From positions 1,674,001-1,738,000 of the forward strand of contig NZ_CP130610.1 of assembly GCF_030544485.1 (NCBI RefSeq): a stretch of DNA of 64,000 nt, given 5' to 3'. The DNA comes from Halomonas sp. HAL1. GTDB lineage: Bacteria; Pseudomonadota; Gammaproteobacteria; Pseudomonadales; Halomonadaceae. Every line of letters begins with the position of its first letter. The stretch's first letter is position 1. A program made the translations under genes and the position numbers. Shown piece after piece: positions 1 through 10,307 of this stretch. A model generated the notes under the pieces. The model made no database searches. It was not told the DNA's origin and saw nothing but the letters and a program-made list of their open reading frames with translations.

Positions 1-1360
1 CTTGGGAAAAGGCGCTAAATAAAGCCTTCTGATGGGCATCGCTAAGACCAATCCCGGTGTCACTAACGCTGAGGTTAAGCACGACATGCTGGCCTTCTTG
101 GTTATCCAGCATGACACGCACAATCACATCACCTTCATGAGTGAACTTGAGCGCATTACCAATCAAGTTATTTAACACTTGATGAATACGCAACGGATCA
201 CCGCTCAGTGGTGTAGGGACATCGTCATACACCATCGCCACTAAGTGTAACTGCTTGCGCTGGGCTTCAGGCGCGTGAAGCCCAATCACTTCATCAACCA
301 GTGCGACGATATCGATATCCGCTTCTTCAAGAGTAAGGCGATTGGCCTCAAGCTTGGAAAAGTCGAGCACGTCGTTAACCAACATAAGCAGGTTGTCGCA
401 AGCGCGATGGACGTGCTGCAACCATTCCTGCTGGCGCGTATCCAGCGATGAACGGCCCAGCAGCCGACAAAACCCAATAATGCCGTTGAGTGGGGTGCGA
501 ATCTCATGGCTCATGTTGGCTAAGAATTCGGATTTCACCGCATTCGCCCGCAAAGCGCTGCGGTGTGCCAAATCGAGCTTTATATTCTGCTCCTCTATGG
601 TTTCCATGGATTCTTGCAGTTCGCTGGTGGCCTGCTCAATTTGCGTTTGCATATCCCGCTGGGCCTGCTGAAAGTGTTCAGCGAGGGTATTAATGTGGCT
701 AGTCAGGTGGTTAAGTTCCGCCGCATTAGAAGGCATCAGATGTAGTCGATAGTCACCGCGGGATAGGCGATAAAGCGCTTGGTTAGCTTCTTCGATAGGG
801 CGGGTGGCATAGCGACTGATGGCGAAGGCGATTAAAAACATCAGCAGGCCAAGCAACATGCCGCCTAAGCTAAGACTAGCAATCAATTTATAACGGCCCA
901 GGGTGAGCGCTCGGGTGTCCATCTCGATAACCAGCCAGCCTGCGCTACTATTGACCGCGCTGACTAAGCTTGTATTGGGCTGGGTAACCTCTAACGGTAA
1001 GCGCAGTCGCCAAGCCTCTTCTTCCATGAGCAGTTGGCTGCTAGCGGGCGCTTCCAGAGTGGGTCGCGCAGCGTTGCCCAGTAATAAAAGACGATCGCCT
1101 TGCGCATCAAAGAGCGCAACCGCCCGCAATCCTCTCATGGTGAGAAGTTGGCGGGCTAGGGCCTCTAGACGCTGAGAATCACCCTGTGCGACTGCGTCAG
1201 CAAAACTGGGTGACAGCAGCTCGCCAGCATTTTCCAAGCGTTCTTGCTGTGCCGCCCGAGCTTCCGTACCACTCTGTATGACCAGTAATACAGCCATCAT
1301 GGCGTATACCAGGAGCGGGAAACCGAGTAGGGCAAATAGAAGTCGGGTATTCAATGACAT
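1..1360 (-). CDS. gacS: GacS/BarA-type hybrid sensor histidine kinase (3' part beyond window)
   Basis: Membrane sensor kinase, read from ATG at 1360 and still open at base 1, so at least 453 residues with the C-terminus missing. It opens with a membrane segment ([20 protein letters not shown]), then a periplasmic stretch, a second membrane segment and a HAMP linker at about 880-730. The H-box reads [16 protein letters not shown] with the phospho-acceptor His at about residue 285; the N-box ([10 protein letters not shown]) and G1 box (VSDTGIGL) follow near 190-60. Family knowledge: GacS/BarA continue with receiver and Hpt domains and signal to a GacA/UvrY regulator that drives Rsm/Csr small RNAs. 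Position divergent from cysM matches the Pseudomonas gacS-cysM order. Input signal unknown. The downstream domains cannot be checked here. Confidence 0.9.
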   Translation of the reverse strand, partial: MSLNTRLLFALLGFPLLVYAMMAVLLVIQSGTEARAAQQERLENAGELLSPSFADAVAQGDSQRLEALARQLLTMRGLRAVALFDAQGDRLLLLGNAARPTLEAPASSQLLMEEEAWRLRLPLEVTQPNTSLVSAVNSSAGWLVIEMDTRALTLGRYKLIASLSLGGMLLGLLMFLIAFAISRYATRPIEEANQALYRLSRGDYRLHLMPSNAAELNHLTSHINTLAEHFQQAQRDMQTQIEQATSELQESMETIEEQNIKLDLAHRSALRANAVKSEFLANMSHEIRTPLNGIIGFCRLLGRSSLDTRQQEWLQHVHRACDNLLMLVNDVLDFSKLEANRLTLEEADIDIVALVDEVIGLHAPEAQRKQLHLVAMVYDDVPTPLSGDPLRIHQVLNNLIGNALKFTHEGDVIVRVMLDNQEGQHVVLNLSVSDTGIGLSDAHQKALFSAFSQ

Positions 1361-1392
1361 GAAAAGAAGCTCGCTGATTCAATGAGGTTGCC

Positions 1393-1421
1393 TGTCCAGG
1401 TCAAGGCAGCACCGATATAAT
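1393..1421 (+). promoter_or_regulatory. Candidate sigma-70 promoter of cysM
   Basis: A perfect -10 hexamer TATAAT lies at 1416-1421, about 30 bases before the cysM start. The best -35 at 17-bp spacing, TGTCCA (1393-1398), matches the consensus at only three positions, so the promoter may be weak or activator-dependent. It lies in the 91-bp gap shared with the divergent gacS gene. Confidence 0.45.
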
Positions 1422-1451
1422 GCAGCATAACGGTTACGATAAGGAATTTTC

Positions 1452-2360
1452 ATGAATGATCTTAAGGGCTATCCCACGTTGGAAGAGGTTGTTGGCAATA
1501 CGCCATTAGTGCGCCTGAAGCGCATTAGCGCCGGTCACAATAATATTCTGCTGGCCAAGCTTGAAGGCAATAACCCGGCGGGTTCGGTCAAGGATCGCCC
1601 CGCACTCTCCATGATCAGCGAGGCGGAAGCCCGTGGTGATATTACCCCCGGCGATACGCTGATTGAGGCAACGTCAGGCAATACCGGCATTGCGCTGGCC
1701 ATGGCGGCGGCGATCAAAGGCTACAAAATGGTACTCGTGATGCCGGAAAACGCCTCGGAAGAGCGTAAGCAGGCGATGGCAGCCTATGGGGCCAAACTCA
1801 TTTCTGCCAGTAAAGCTGGCGGCATGGAGGAAGCTCGGGATATAGCGGATGACATGATCGCCAGTGGCGAGGGAAAACCGCTCAATCAGTTCGCCAACCC
1901 AGACAACCCGTTGGCGCACTATCGCACCACCGGCCCTGAAGTATGGCAACAAACCGGTGGCGAAGTGACTCACTTTGTAAGCTCAATGGGCACCACGGGC
2001 ACTATCATGGGCGTGTCACGCTATTTAAAAGAGCAGAACCCGGCTATCCAAATTGTCGGTTTGCAGCCCGCCGATGGCGCCAGCATTCCTGGTATTCGCC
2101 GCTGGCCAAAAGAGTACCTTCCCGCCATCTTTGAAGCGCCCCGGGTGGATGTCACACTTGATATCGGCCAACAAGAAGCCGAAGAGCATATGCGTCGTCT
2201 AGCCCGCGAAGAGGGCATTCTGGCTGGGGTTTCATCAGGTGGTAGTTTGGCAGGCGCGCTGCGCATTGCCGAGCAAACCGAAAATGCGGTGATTGTGTTT
2301 ATTGTCTGTGACCGCGGTGACCGCTATCTCTCTACTGGCCTATTTGCCCCAGGAGTATAA
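1452..2360 (+). CDS. cysM: Cysteine synthase B (O-acetylserine sulfhydrylase, CysM type)
   Basis: PLP enzyme making L-cysteine from O-acetylserine and sulfide or thiosulfate, cytoplasmic. The protein has 302 residues, the usual CysM length (E. coli 303). The PLP lysine is K47 in NPAGSVKDRP, the substrate loop TSGNTG is at 74-79, and the glycine-rich phosphate loop (SSMGTTGTIMG) lies near 180. The C-terminus RGDRYLSTGLF is typical of CysM. An AAGGAA ribosome site stands just before the ATG. The stop is two bases before rlmD, and the cysM-rlmD-relA-mazG order is conserved in Pseudomonas and relatives, so co-transcription is likely. Confidence 0.96.
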   Translation: MNDLKGYPTLEEVVGNTPLVRLKRISAGHNNILLAKLEGNNPAGSVKDRPALSMISEAEARGDITPGDTLIEATSGNTGIALAMAAAIKGYKMVLVMPENASEERKQAMAAYGAKLISASKAGGMEEARDIADDMIASGEGKPLNQFANPDNPLAHYRTTGPEVWQQTGGEVTHFVSSMGTTGTIMGVSRYLKEQNPAIQIVGLQPADGASIPGIRRWPKEYLPAIFEAPRVDVTLDIGQQEAEEHMRRLAREEGILAGVSSGGSLAGALRIAEQTENAVIVFIVCDRGDRYLSTGLFAPGV

Positions 2361-2362
2361 CC

Positions 2363-3766
2363 ATGGCCATGTTGGGAAAAAGACGGCCGTCTAGGCCCGC
2401 GTCAGGTCATTCTGGGCTTGCTGGCACGCCCGGCGGCAAAGCGCGTCATACGGCTACAGATGATGATACGTCGCCCTTGGTGATTGAGCGCTTAGCGCAC
2501 GATGGCCGTGGCGTCGCCCACTCAGCCAACGGTAAAACCGTGTTTGTTGATCAGGCGTTGCCCGGTGAACAGGTAGAGGTGGCGATTCATCTGACGCGCA
2601 AACGTTTTGACGAAGCGCATGTTAAATCACTGCTAACGTCCTCTGATCAGCGTGTTACGCCCCCATGCCCGCATTTTGGCCACTGTGGCGGCTGCGATTT
2701 ACAACATTTAAATATTGATGCCCAGCGCACCCACAAGCGTGAGGTGGTGCGTGACCTGTTTGCGCGTCAAGGCATCACACTAGGCGAGATTGGCACGATT
2801 CAGGGCGATGACCAAGGCTATCGGCGTCGTGCACGGCTGGGCGTCAAGGTAGATAGCCAGGGCAATACGCGCCTTGGCTTTCGAGCTGCCCATAGCCATC
2901 GCTTAGTCGACATCGAGCGCTGTCCGGTATTGGTTGATTCCTTACAGCAGTTGTTAACACCACTACGCGAGTTGCTCCAGCGCTTGGATGCCCCGCGCCA
3001 TGTGGGTCACATAGAATTGCTGGCAACGGCGACCACCCAAGTAGTACTGGTTCGTCAGCTCAAAGAGCACCTTCAGGATGCCGAGCGCTGGCAAGCTTTT
3101 GCTCAGCAGCATCAAGTGGCATTAGGCACCTGGTTGGGGCGTGAAACACCCACGCTGCACTGGCATGGCGCGCCCCCGGTGCTGGAAGAGTCGCTAACAC
3201 TCAACGACCAGCCACCGCTAACACTGAGTTTTGCCCCAGGCGATTTTTTACAGGTCAACGCCCAGGTTAATCAGCAAATGGTTGCCCAAGTGATGCAATG
3301 GTTGGCGCCCAAGCCAGGGCAAAAACTGCTCGATCTGTTTGCAGGTATCGGGAATTTCAGCCTACCCATCGCCGCGGCGGGTGCTGAAGTGCACGCGGTG
3401 GAAGGCAACCCTGCCATGGTGGCGCGGATTGCGATAAATGCTAAGCACAACGCGCTGATGGTCAGCGGCCAACAAGCCGATTTGAACGACCCCGCCAGCG
3501 TTAAAGAGCTGCTATCTGCTCATCGCGATAGTGATGCGCTAGTGCTTGACCCGCCGCGCAGCGGTGGGGAAGCAATTTGTCAGTCGCTGGCGCGCCACCC
3601 GGTGCCCAGGGTGGTCTATATTTCCTGTGACCCCGCAACGCTTGCACGGGATGCGGCACATCTTGTGCATGCGGGTTACCGGGTTAAGCAAGTAGCAGTG
3701 GCAGATATGTTCCTTCACACTGCGCATATGGAAACACTAATGTTGTTTGAAAATGATGCTGTTTGA
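2363..3766 (+). CDS. rlmD: 23S rRNA (uracil-1939-C5)-methyltransferase RlmD
   Basis: SAM-dependent enzyme methylating U1939 of 23S rRNA; 467 residues. A basic, poorly conserved 35-residue N-terminus is followed by a TRAM RNA-binding domain (about 38-95), then the [4Fe-4S] cysteines C102, C108, C111 and C187. The SAM motif LLDLFAGIGNFSLP lies near 325 and the catalytic cysteine is C422 in YISCDPATLARD. The start is two bases after cysM, suggesting translational coupling. The motif set separates it from TrmA, which lacks the TRAM and cluster region. Old name rumA. Confidence 0.95.
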   Translation: MAMLGKRRPSRPASGHSGLAGTPGGKARHTATDDDTSPLVIERLAHDGRGVAHSANGKTVFVDQALPGEQVEVAIHLTRKRFDEAHVKSLLTSSDQRVTPPCPHFGHCGGCDLQHLNIDAQRTHKREVVRDLFARQGITLGEIGTIQGDDQGYRRRARLGVKVDSQGNTRLGFRAAHSHRLVDIERCPVLVDSLQQLLTPLRELLQRLDAPRHVGHIELLATATTQVVLVRQLKEHLQDAERWQAFAQQHQVALGTWLGRETPTLHWHGAPPVLEESLTLNDQPPLTLSFAPGDFLQVNAQVNQQMVAQVMQWLAPKPGQKLLDLFAGIGNFSLPIAAAGAEVHAVEGNPAMVARIAINAKHNALMVSGQQADLNDPASVKELLSAHRDSDALVLDPPRSGGEAICQSLARHPVPRVVYISCDPATLARDAAHLVHAGYRVKQVAVADMFLHTAHMETLMLFENDAV

Positions 3767-3843
3767 AGCTGATGCAGCTAAATGCGTCAAGCCACGGTGA
3801 CAGCCGTGTGGAGATCGTCCCCCAGAATGGATGAGTGATAGTC

Positions 3844-6120
3844 ATGGTAAAAGTGCGTGAAGACCAGCCGCTAACCGCTAGCGGAAAGGTGGATATACAA
3901 CAATGGTTAACGCGCCTGCAAGAAGATGTGCGCCTACGTGATCCCGAGCGTTTAGTCGAGGCCTGTGAGCTTGCTGAAACGTTAGAACTAGAAGCCCCTC
4001 GCACGCATCGTGTATGGCTTTCGCCGGGTTCCAGCTTCCGCATGGGCCTGGAAATGGCCGATATTCTTGGCGATTTGAAGTTGGATCAGGCCACGCTGGA
4101 AGCCGCCGTTCTCTACCGTGCGGTGCGGGAAGGCTTACTGAGCCTTGAGGCGGTGACAAAACGCTTTGGAGAAGAAGTCGCGAGCCTGATCGATGGCGTG
4201 CTGCAAATGGCCGCGATCAGCTACCCGTTAGCGCCTGACCATGGCATGGGCCAGCATAATCAGCAGGAAAACCTGCGCAAGATGCTGGTCAACATGGTGG
4301 GCGATGTACGTGTCGCCTTAATCAAAATTGCAGAACGTACCTGTGCGCTGCGTCAGGTAAAAGATGCTCCTCGGGAAAAATGTTTACAGGTGGCCAGAGA
4401 GGTCGCGGATATTTACGCACCCCTGGCTCACCGTTTGGGTATCGGTCAGCTCAAGTGGGAGCTGGAAGACCTATCGTTTCGTTACTTGCACGAAGACGAA
4501 TACAAAGCGATTGCCAAGCTGCTGGCGGAAAAACGTCTCGACCGCGACCGCTATATCCACGATGTGGTAGAAACCATCAAGGGCTTGATGGAGGCCCAGC
4601 ATATTCACCGCTACGATGTGGATGGGCGGGCCAAACATATCTACTCGATCTGGCGCAAAATGAAGCGTAAGCGGATCGATTTTTCACAAGTTCACGACGT
4701 GCGCGCAGTGCGGATTCTGGTGCCGGAAGTGGCCGACTGCTACACCGTGCTGGGCATCATCCATTCGCGCTGGCACCACGTGCCGAACGAGTTTGATGAC
4801 TACATCGCCAACCCCAAGAAAAATGGCTACCAGTCACTGCACACTGCCGTGATGGGGCCGGAAAACAAGGTGCTCGAAATCCAGATTCGCACCTTTGCCA
4901 TGCACGACGAAGCTGAACTGGGCGTCTGTGCCCACTGGCGCTACAAGGGCCACGATACCAACGCTAAAAGCCGTAGCTATGAAGAAAAAATCGCCTGGCT
5001 GCGCCAAGTATTGGAGTGGCAGGACGAAGTGGGTGGCTTTGGCGATCTGCGCGAAGGGCTCTCCAGCGATGTCGCGCCTGACCGCATCTATGTGTTTACA
5101 CCCGATGGGCATGTGATCGATTTGCCGCGGGTTGCCACGCCTATCGATTTTGCCTACCGAGTGCATACCGAAATTGGCCACCGCTGCCGGGGCGCTAAGA
5201 TCAATGGGCGCATTGTGCCGCTCACTTATAAGCTCAAAACCGGCCAGCAGATCGAGATACTGACGGCTACCAAAGGCGGGCCAAGCCGCGACTGGTTAAA
5301 CCCCAGTTTGGGCTATGTGCGCACCTCCCGGGCGCGGGCCAAAATTCAGGCGTGGTTCAAACATCAGGCGCGGGATCAAAACCTGGATGAAGGGCGCGCG
5401 CTGTTTGACCGCGAAATGCGCCGCCTGGATGTCGAAGGGCTCGACCTGCCCAAGCTGGCCAAGGCAGTTAACTACCTCAACGCTGACGATATGTACGCCG
5501 CCATTGGCGCCGGTGATCTGCGTATTGGCCAAGTGTTGCATCAGGCCCAACAGCTGTTCGGCGAAACCGACGACCAGGAGCAGCTGAATCGTCTGCTAGC
5601 CAAGCCTCAGCGGCAATCCAGCAAAGCCACCAAAAGTGATATCACGGTGCTCGGCGTCGGCAATCTGAAAACCAGTATGGCGAACTGCTGTCGGCCAGTG
5701 CCTGGGGAGCCGATTATCGGCTTTATTACCCAGGGGCGTGGCGTTACCGTGCACCGCCAGGACTGCAGCAATATTCTGCAATTGCGCCTGGACGAACCCC
5801 AGCGCATTATCGAGGTAGAGTGGGGCGAGCGAGCCCAGACCCGCTATCCGGTGACCATTGAGATTCAAGCCTGGGATCGCTCCGGGCTACTGCGCGATGT
5901 GACAGGGCTGCTCGGCAATGAAAAAGTCAACGTACTGGCTGTGAATACCTTGACCGATACCGACGAGGGCATCGCCCGATTACGCATTACCTTGGAAGTC
6001 GACGGACTGGAATCCCTGGGGCGCCTGTTCTCCCGTATCCAGCAGTTGCCAAACGTTACCGAAGTTCGCCGTTTGCGCAATGCAGACCCGGAAAAGCAAA
6101 CGCGTAAGGGAGGGGAATGA
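3844..6120 (+). CDS. relA: GTP pyrophosphokinase RelA (ppGpp synthetase I)
   Basis: Ribosome-associated (p)ppGpp synthetase of the stringent response, about 758 residues. The HD region (about 60-200) lacks the HD pair needed for hydrolysis (LYRAVREG stands where it should be). The synthetase domain carries the EXDD motif as EFDD (near 4790-4801) plus GYQSLHTAV, which is diagnostic of monofunctional RelA rather than bifunctional SpoT. TGS (DRIYVFTPDGHVIDLPRVA), the zinc-finger/CC region with NCCRP, and a C-terminal ACT domain follow. ATG at 3844 is preferred because RelA proteins start MVxVR; an in-frame GTG lies at 3835. It overlaps mazG by four bases. Confidence 0.97.
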   Translation: MVKVREDQPLTASGKVDIQQWLTRLQEDVRLRDPERLVEACELAETLELEAPRTHRVWLSPGSSFRMGLEMADILGDLKLDQATLEAAVLYRAVREGLLSLEAVTKRFGEEVASLIDGVLQMAAISYPLAPDHGMGQHNQQENLRKMLVNMVGDVRVALIKIAERTCALRQVKDAPREKCLQVAREVADIYAPLAHRLGIGQLKWELEDLSFRYLHEDEYKAIAKLLAEKRLDRDRYIHDVVETIKGLMEAQHIHRYDVDGRAKHIYSIWRKMKRKRIDFSQVHDVRAVRILVPEVADCYTVLGIIHSRWHHVPNEFDDYIANPKKNGYQSLHTAVMGPENKVLEIQIRTFAMHDEAELGVCAHWRYKGHDTNAKSRSYEEKIAWLRQVLEWQDEVGGFGDLREGLSSDVAPDRIYVFTPDGHVIDLPRVATPIDFAYRVHTEIGHRCRGAKINGRIVPLTYKLKTGQQIEILTATKGGPSRDWLNPSLGYVRTSRARAKIQAWFKHQARDQNLDEGRALFDREMRRLDVEGLDLPKLAKAVNYLNADDMYAAIGAGDLRIGQVLHQAQQLFGETDDQEQLNRLLAKPQRQSSKATKSDITVLGVGNLKTSMANCCRPVPGEPIIGFITQGRGVTVHRQDCSNILQLRLDEPQRIIEVEWGERAQTRYPVTIEIQAWDRSGLLRDVTGLLGNEKVNVLAVNTLTDTDEGIARLRITLEVDGLESLGRLFSRIQQLPNVTEVRRLRNADPEKQTRKGGE

Positions 6121-6959
6121 TGCGCCATGGTATGGACGACCTGTTGACCATGATGCAAGTGCTGCGTGACGCCGAGCAGGGCTGCCCATGGGACTTGCAG
6201 CAAGACTGGGATAGCATCGTTCCCCACACACTGGAAGAGGCTTACGAGGTCGCCGATGCCATTGAGCGTCGCGCCTTTGACGAGTTGCCCGGTGAGCTCG
6301 GCGATTTGCTCTTTCAGGTGGTCTACTACGCTCAGTTTGGTGCCGAAGAGCGGCGCTTCGACTTTGCCGATATTGTCGATACGCTGACCGCAAAAATGTT
6401 GCGTCGTCATCCGCACGTGTTTCCGGATGGCACCCTGGCCTCGCGCCGCCCGCCTGGAGTGAGTGCCGAAGAGGTGCAAACCCAGCAGGTGAATAGCCGT
6501 TGGGAGTCGCTAAAAGCGGAAGAGAGAGCCGAACGAGCTGTCGCTACGCCGTCGGTTTTAGACGATGTACCACGCACACTGCCAGCGCTCAGCCGGGCCG
6601 CCAAGCTCTCCAAGCGCGCCGCGCGGGTAGGCTTTGACTGGCCAGACGCCAAGGGCGTGGTAGCGAAAATTCGCGAAGAGCTGGCCGAAGTCGAGGAGGC
6701 GCTCGCCGCCGGTGATCAACAGCACGCCCAGGAAGAAGTTGGCGATCTGCTGTTTGCAGTCACCAATCTTGCCCGCACATTGAACGCTGACCCAGAGCAG
6801 TGCCTACGCGCGACCAATGCAAAGTTTGAACGCCGCTTTCGTTATGTCGAAGGCGAGCTTAACGCTGCCCAGCGACCGCTGGCGGAGGCCTCGTTAGACG
6901 AGATGGAAACCCACTGGCAGGCAGCTAAAGCACAAGAAAAACAACCTACCCATTCCTGA
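6117..6959 (+). CDS. mazG: Nucleoside triphosphate pyrophosphohydrolase MazG
   Basis: Hydrolyses (d)NTPs to NMP and pyrophosphate, 280 residues with two MazG repeats. The first has LEEAYEVADAI and ELGDLLFQVVYYAQ (about 40-75); the second has REELAEVEEAL and EEVGDLLFAVTNLAR (about 185-225), giving the metal-binding EExxE...ExxD pattern twice. The WESLKAEER linker between them is typical. The start overlaps the relA stop as ATGA, and an alternative ATG is at 6120. In E. coli MazG is linked to relA and lowers ppGpp, consistent with this context. Confidence 0.94.
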   Translation: MMRHGMDDLLTMMQVLRDAEQGCPWDLQQDWDSIVPHTLEEAYEVADAIERRAFDELPGELGDLLFQVVYYAQFGAEERRFDFADIVDTLTAKMLRRHPHVFPDGTLASRRPPGVSAEEVQTQQVNSRWESLKAEERAERAVATPSVLDDVPRTLPALSRAAKLSKRAARVGFDWPDAKGVVAKIREELAEVEEALAAGDQQHAQEEVGDLLFAVTNLARTLNADPEQCLRATNAKFERRFRYVEGELNAAQRPLAEASLDEMETHWQAAKAQEKQPTHS

Positions 6960-6997
6960 ATTATTATTGATGCGACCCCTGCAAGGAGGCCATGCCA

Positions 6998-9646
6998 ATG
7001 AGTCACGACCTACACGAATCTCTGCGCGATAATGTGCGTATTCTGGGCGATAGCCTGGGGCGAACCATTGCCGACGATTTGGGCCAAGCATTTGTCGATA
7101 AGATTGAAACTATCCGTGCTCACGCCAAGCGCGGGCGCCAGGGCGATTCTCTGCAGCAGCGCGAGTTGATCGAGTACCTGCGAGATCTGCCTGAGAAAGA
7201 TCTATTGCCGGTCACCCGGGCGTTTAACCAGTTTTTAAACCTCGCCAACATTGCGGAACAGCACTACCGGGCACGCTTTCGCCGCGTAGAGGATTACAAG
7301 CCGGGCTCCCAACCGGTGCTTGGTGAACTGCTTAAGCGCGCTCAGCAGGCGGGTAACTCACCGCGTAAACTGGTTGAGACCCTCGCCAATATGCGCGTTG
7401 AGCTGGTGTTGACCGCCCACCCCACGGAAGTTATCCGCCGCACGCTGATTCAGAAATATGACGCCATTGATGAGTGCCTGACTGCCATTGAAAGCTCCGA
7501 GGATTACCCTGAACGCGGCACTCGCGCCCAGGGGCGTCTGGAAGAACTGATCAGCCAGGCATGGCACACCGATGAGATTCGCCACGAACGCCCCACGCCG
7601 GTTGATGAGGCCAAATGGGGCTTTGCTGTCATTGAAAACTCACTCTGGCAGGCAGTGCCGGACTTCCACCGCGATTTGGATAACCTGCTGCTGGATACCG
7701 CCGGTGAGCGCCTACCCCTGGATGCCGCGCCGATTCGCTACGCTTCCTGGATGGGCGGGGATCGCGACGGTAACCCCAACGTGACCGCCCGGGTCACCCG
7801 CGAAGTACTACTACTGGGCCGCTGGATGGCCGCCGACCTTTACCTGCGCGATCTTGAGCAGTTGAAGACTGAGCTCTCCATGTGGAAGGCCAACAGCGCG
7901 CTTAAAGCCGAGGCGGGCGATGTGGCCGAACCGTATCGCGAAGTGCTAAAGCGCCTGCTGACAAGAATGGAGTCAACCCGGGATTGGGCCAAGGCCGAGC
8001 TTGAAGGGCGCAACTATGACGGCGGGCCGATTATCGAAACCCGTGATCAGCTCTATTCACCGTTGCTCGGCTGCTACCGCTCACTATGCGATGTTGGTCT
8101 CGACACCATCGCTAACGGCGCGCTGCTGGATACCTTGCGCCGTGTCGCCGTATTCGGCGTTACGCTGACCAAGCTCGATCTGCGCCAGGAGGCCAGCCGC
8201 CACGCACAGGTGATTGAAGAGCTGACCAGTACGCTTGGCCTTGGCCACTACCGCGAATGGGACGAAGCCCAGCGTCAAGAATTCCTGCTGGCCGAGTTGG
8301 CTTCCCGTCGCCCGCTGATTCCGCGCCGCTGGGAGTGCTCCGCCGAGACACGGGAAGTGCTGGATACTTTTAAGGTGATTGCCCAGGAACACTCCGAAGC
8401 GTTAGGCACCTACATTATTTCCATGGCCGCTGAACCGTCGGACGTGCTCACTGTGGCACTGCTGATGAAAGAGGTAGGAGGGCAGGTCACGCTGCCTATC
8501 GCTCCGCTGTTTGAGACCCTCAACGACTTGGACCACGCAGGCGATGTGGTGGACCAACTGCTGGCGATACCGGGCTACCGCTCGCTGATTGATGATCGCC
8601 AAGAAGTGATGATCGGCTACTCAGATTCAGCCAAAGATGCCGGTCAGTTGGCCGCCGCTTGGGCGCAGTACCGGGCCCAGGAGTCGCTGGTCAATGTGTG
8701 TAACCGGCACGGTGTCGATCTAACCCTGTTCCACGGCCGTGGTGGCACCGTTGGTCGTGGTGGTGGCCCGGCCCATGCGGCGATTCTTTCCCAGCCTCCC
8801 GGCTCGGTGAACGGCAGCCTGCGAGTGACCGAGCAGGGCGAAATGATTCGCTTCAAGTTCGGCCAGCCTGATATTGCCCTGCGCTCCATGGAGATTTATG
8901 CCTGCGCGGTACTGGAAGCCACGCTGTTGCCGCCTCGCGCGCCGGAACCGCATTGGCGTGAAGAGATGGATCAACTCGCCAAGGTAGCGCATGGTGCTTA
9001 TGTCGGCGTGGTGCGGGAAGACCCCGATTTTGTCCCTTACTTCCGGGCGGTAACGCCGGAGGGCGCTTTAGGAAGGCTGCCGCTAGGCTCACGTCCCACC
9101 AAGCGCCGCCAGGATGGCGGTGTAGAAACCCTGCGCGCCATTCCATGGATTTTCGCCTGGACACAGATTCGCCTGATGCTGCCGGCCTGGCTGGGCAGTG
9201 GTGAAGCCTTCTCAACCCGCTTAGAGCAGCCCGGCGGCCGCGATGTGCTGCAAGAAATGCGCACTGAGTGGCCCTTCTTCGGCACTTATCTCGACATGCT
9301 TGAGATGTTGTTGGCCAAAGCCGACGTGGCCATTGCCGCCTACTACGAGCATCGCCTTGTCGATGAGCCATCGCTAAAGGCGCTGGGCAAAAAGCTACGT
9401 GAGCGTTTTGCGCGGCTTGAGGAGGCGGTGCTCGATATTCTCCAACAGGATAAGCTGCTGGAGAACACGCCGTTGATTCGCCAGGCGATCGATGTACGCA
9501 ATCCGTACATCGACCCGCTGCATGGCCTTCAAGCGGAACTGCTGCAGCGCAACCGCGATGCGGATGGGGCGATCAGCGCCGATCTGTCGCGCGCGTTAAT
9601 GGTGACCATGGCGGGGATCGCAGCTGGGCTACGCAATACTGGCTAG
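6998..9646 (+). CDS. ppc: Phosphoenolpyruvate carboxylase
   Basis: Anaplerotic enzyme adding bicarbonate to PEP to give oxaloacetate; 882 residues, normal length. Conserved signatures: VLTAHPTEV with the catalytic His (near 7417), the WMGGDRDGNP loop (near 7750), FHGRGGTVGRGGGPA (near 8730), and the C-terminal RNTG that forms part of the allosteric site. A strong AAGGAGG at 6983-6989 fits ATG 6998 (8-base gap) rather than the in-frame ATG at 6992, which would be too close. Probably its own transcription unit or read through from mazG (38-bp gap). Confidence 0.97.
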   Translation: MSHDLHESLRDNVRILGDSLGRTIADDLGQAFVDKIETIRAHAKRGRQGDSLQQRELIEYLRDLPEKDLLPVTRAFNQFLNLANIAEQHYRARFRRVEDYKPGSQPVLGELLKRAQQAGNSPRKLVETLANMRVELVLTAHPTEVIRRTLIQKYDAIDECLTAIESSEDYPERGTRAQGRLEELISQAWHTDEIRHERPTPVDEAKWGFAVIENSLWQAVPDFHRDLDNLLLDTAGERLPLDAAPIRYASWMGGDRDGNPNVTARVTREVLLLGRWMAADLYLRDLEQLKTELSMWKANSALKAEAGDVAEPYREVLKRLLTRMESTRDWAKAELEGRNYDGGPIIETRDQLYSPLLGCYRSLCDVGLDTIANGALLDTLRRVAVFGVTLTKLDLRQEASRHAQVIEELTSTLGLGHYREWDEAQRQEFLLAELASRRPLIPRRWECSAETREVLDTFKVIAQEHSEALGTYIISMAAEPSDVLTVALLMKEVGGQVTLPIAPLFETLNDLDHAGDVVDQLLAIPGYRSLIDDRQEVMIGYSDSAKDAGQLAAAWAQYRAQESLVNVCNRHGVDLTLFHGRGGTVGRGGGPAHAAILSQPPGSVNGSLRVTEQGEMIRFKFGQPDIALRSMEIYACAVLEATLLPPRAPEPHWREEMDQLAKVAHGAYVGVVREDPDFVPYFRAVTPEGALGRLPLGSRPTKRRQDGGVETLRAIPWIFAWTQIRLMLPAWLGSGEAFSTRLEQPGGRDVLQEMRTEWPFFGTYLDMLEMLLAKADVAIAAYYEHRLVDEPSLKALGKKLRERFARLEEAVLDILQQDKLLENTPLIRQAIDVRNPYIDPLHGLQAELLQRNRDADGAISADLSRALMVTMAGIAAGLRNTG

Positions 9647-9681
9647 TTTTTTTATAACCGCAGTTTTTACCACGACGTTTT

Positions 9682-9708
9682 ATAGGATGTTTTATTAGAA
9701 CGTCCTAT
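9682..9708 (+). other. Stem-loop upstream of the DUF924 gene
   Basis: ATAGGATGTT (9682-9691) pairs with AACGTCCTAT (9699-9708) over ten pairs including one G-U, around a seven-base loop TTATTAG. No T-run follows on either strand, so it is not a clear rho-independent terminator; it could be a ppc 3' structure or an operator for the next gene, whose ribosome site starts seven bases later. Confidence 0.45.
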
Positions 9709-9726
9709 CACGACAAAGAGGTGTCA

Positions 9727-10272
9727 ATGTCTTCAGATGCTCAAGCGGTACTCGATTTTTGGTTTGACGCGTTGACGCCTGCTCAGTGGTTTAAAAAAGA
9801 CCTTGAGATGGATCGCAAGATCCAGGCGCGCTTTGGCGAACTGCACGCCCAGGCCGCCCGGTGCGAGTGCTACCCATGGCGGCAAACGGCTGAGGGGCGG
9901 CTGGCGGAAATCATTGTGCTGGATCAGTTCTCGCGCAATATCTACCGCGATGATGCCCGTGCCTTTGCCACCGACACCTTGGCGCTAGCGCTGGCTCAGG
10001 AGGCGGTGGCAGCGGGGGCAGACGCCGAGCTATCCAGCCAGCAGCGGGCATTTTTGTATATGCCCTATATGCATAGCGAGTCGGCCGCCATTCATGAGAT
10101 GGCGATGCAACTGTTCGACCAGCCGGGGTTAGCGAATAACTACGACTTTGAAGTGCGTCACAAGGCGATCATTGATCGCTTCGGGCGTTACCCGCACCGC
10201 AATGCACTGTTGGGGCGGGCCTCTACTGACGAGGAGCTGGCTTTTCTAAAGCAGCCCGGCTCCTCTTTTTAA
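9727..10272 (+). CDS. DUF924 family protein
   Basis: A 181-residue, probably cytoplasmic all-helical protein of the DUF924 family. Recognised by [18 protein letters not shown] at the N-terminus, the core [31 protein letters not shown], and [11 protein letters not shown] near the C-terminus; these are the hallmark blocks of the family, which has a TPR-like fold. No biochemical role is established. ATG 9727 is chosen because AAAGAGG sits six bases upstream; an in-frame GTG at 9721 lies inside that site. It stands alone between ppc and rluF. Confidence 0.85.
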   Translation: MSSDAQAVLDFWFDALTPAQWFKKDLEMDRKIQARFGELHAQAARCECYPWRQTAEGRLAEIIVLDQFSRNIYRDDARAFATDTLALALAQEAVAAGADAELSSQQRAFLYMPYMHSESAAIHEMAMQLFDQPGLANNYDFEVRHKAIIDRFGRYPHRNALLGRASTDEELAFLKQPGSSF

Positions 10273-10307
10273 CTTTTTGTTCACTCCTTTTAGCCACATG
10301 GCGTTTT

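Noticed and set aside
9647..9660. T-run after ppc as a terminator
   Set aside because: The T-run (about 9648-9654) has no stem immediately before it.
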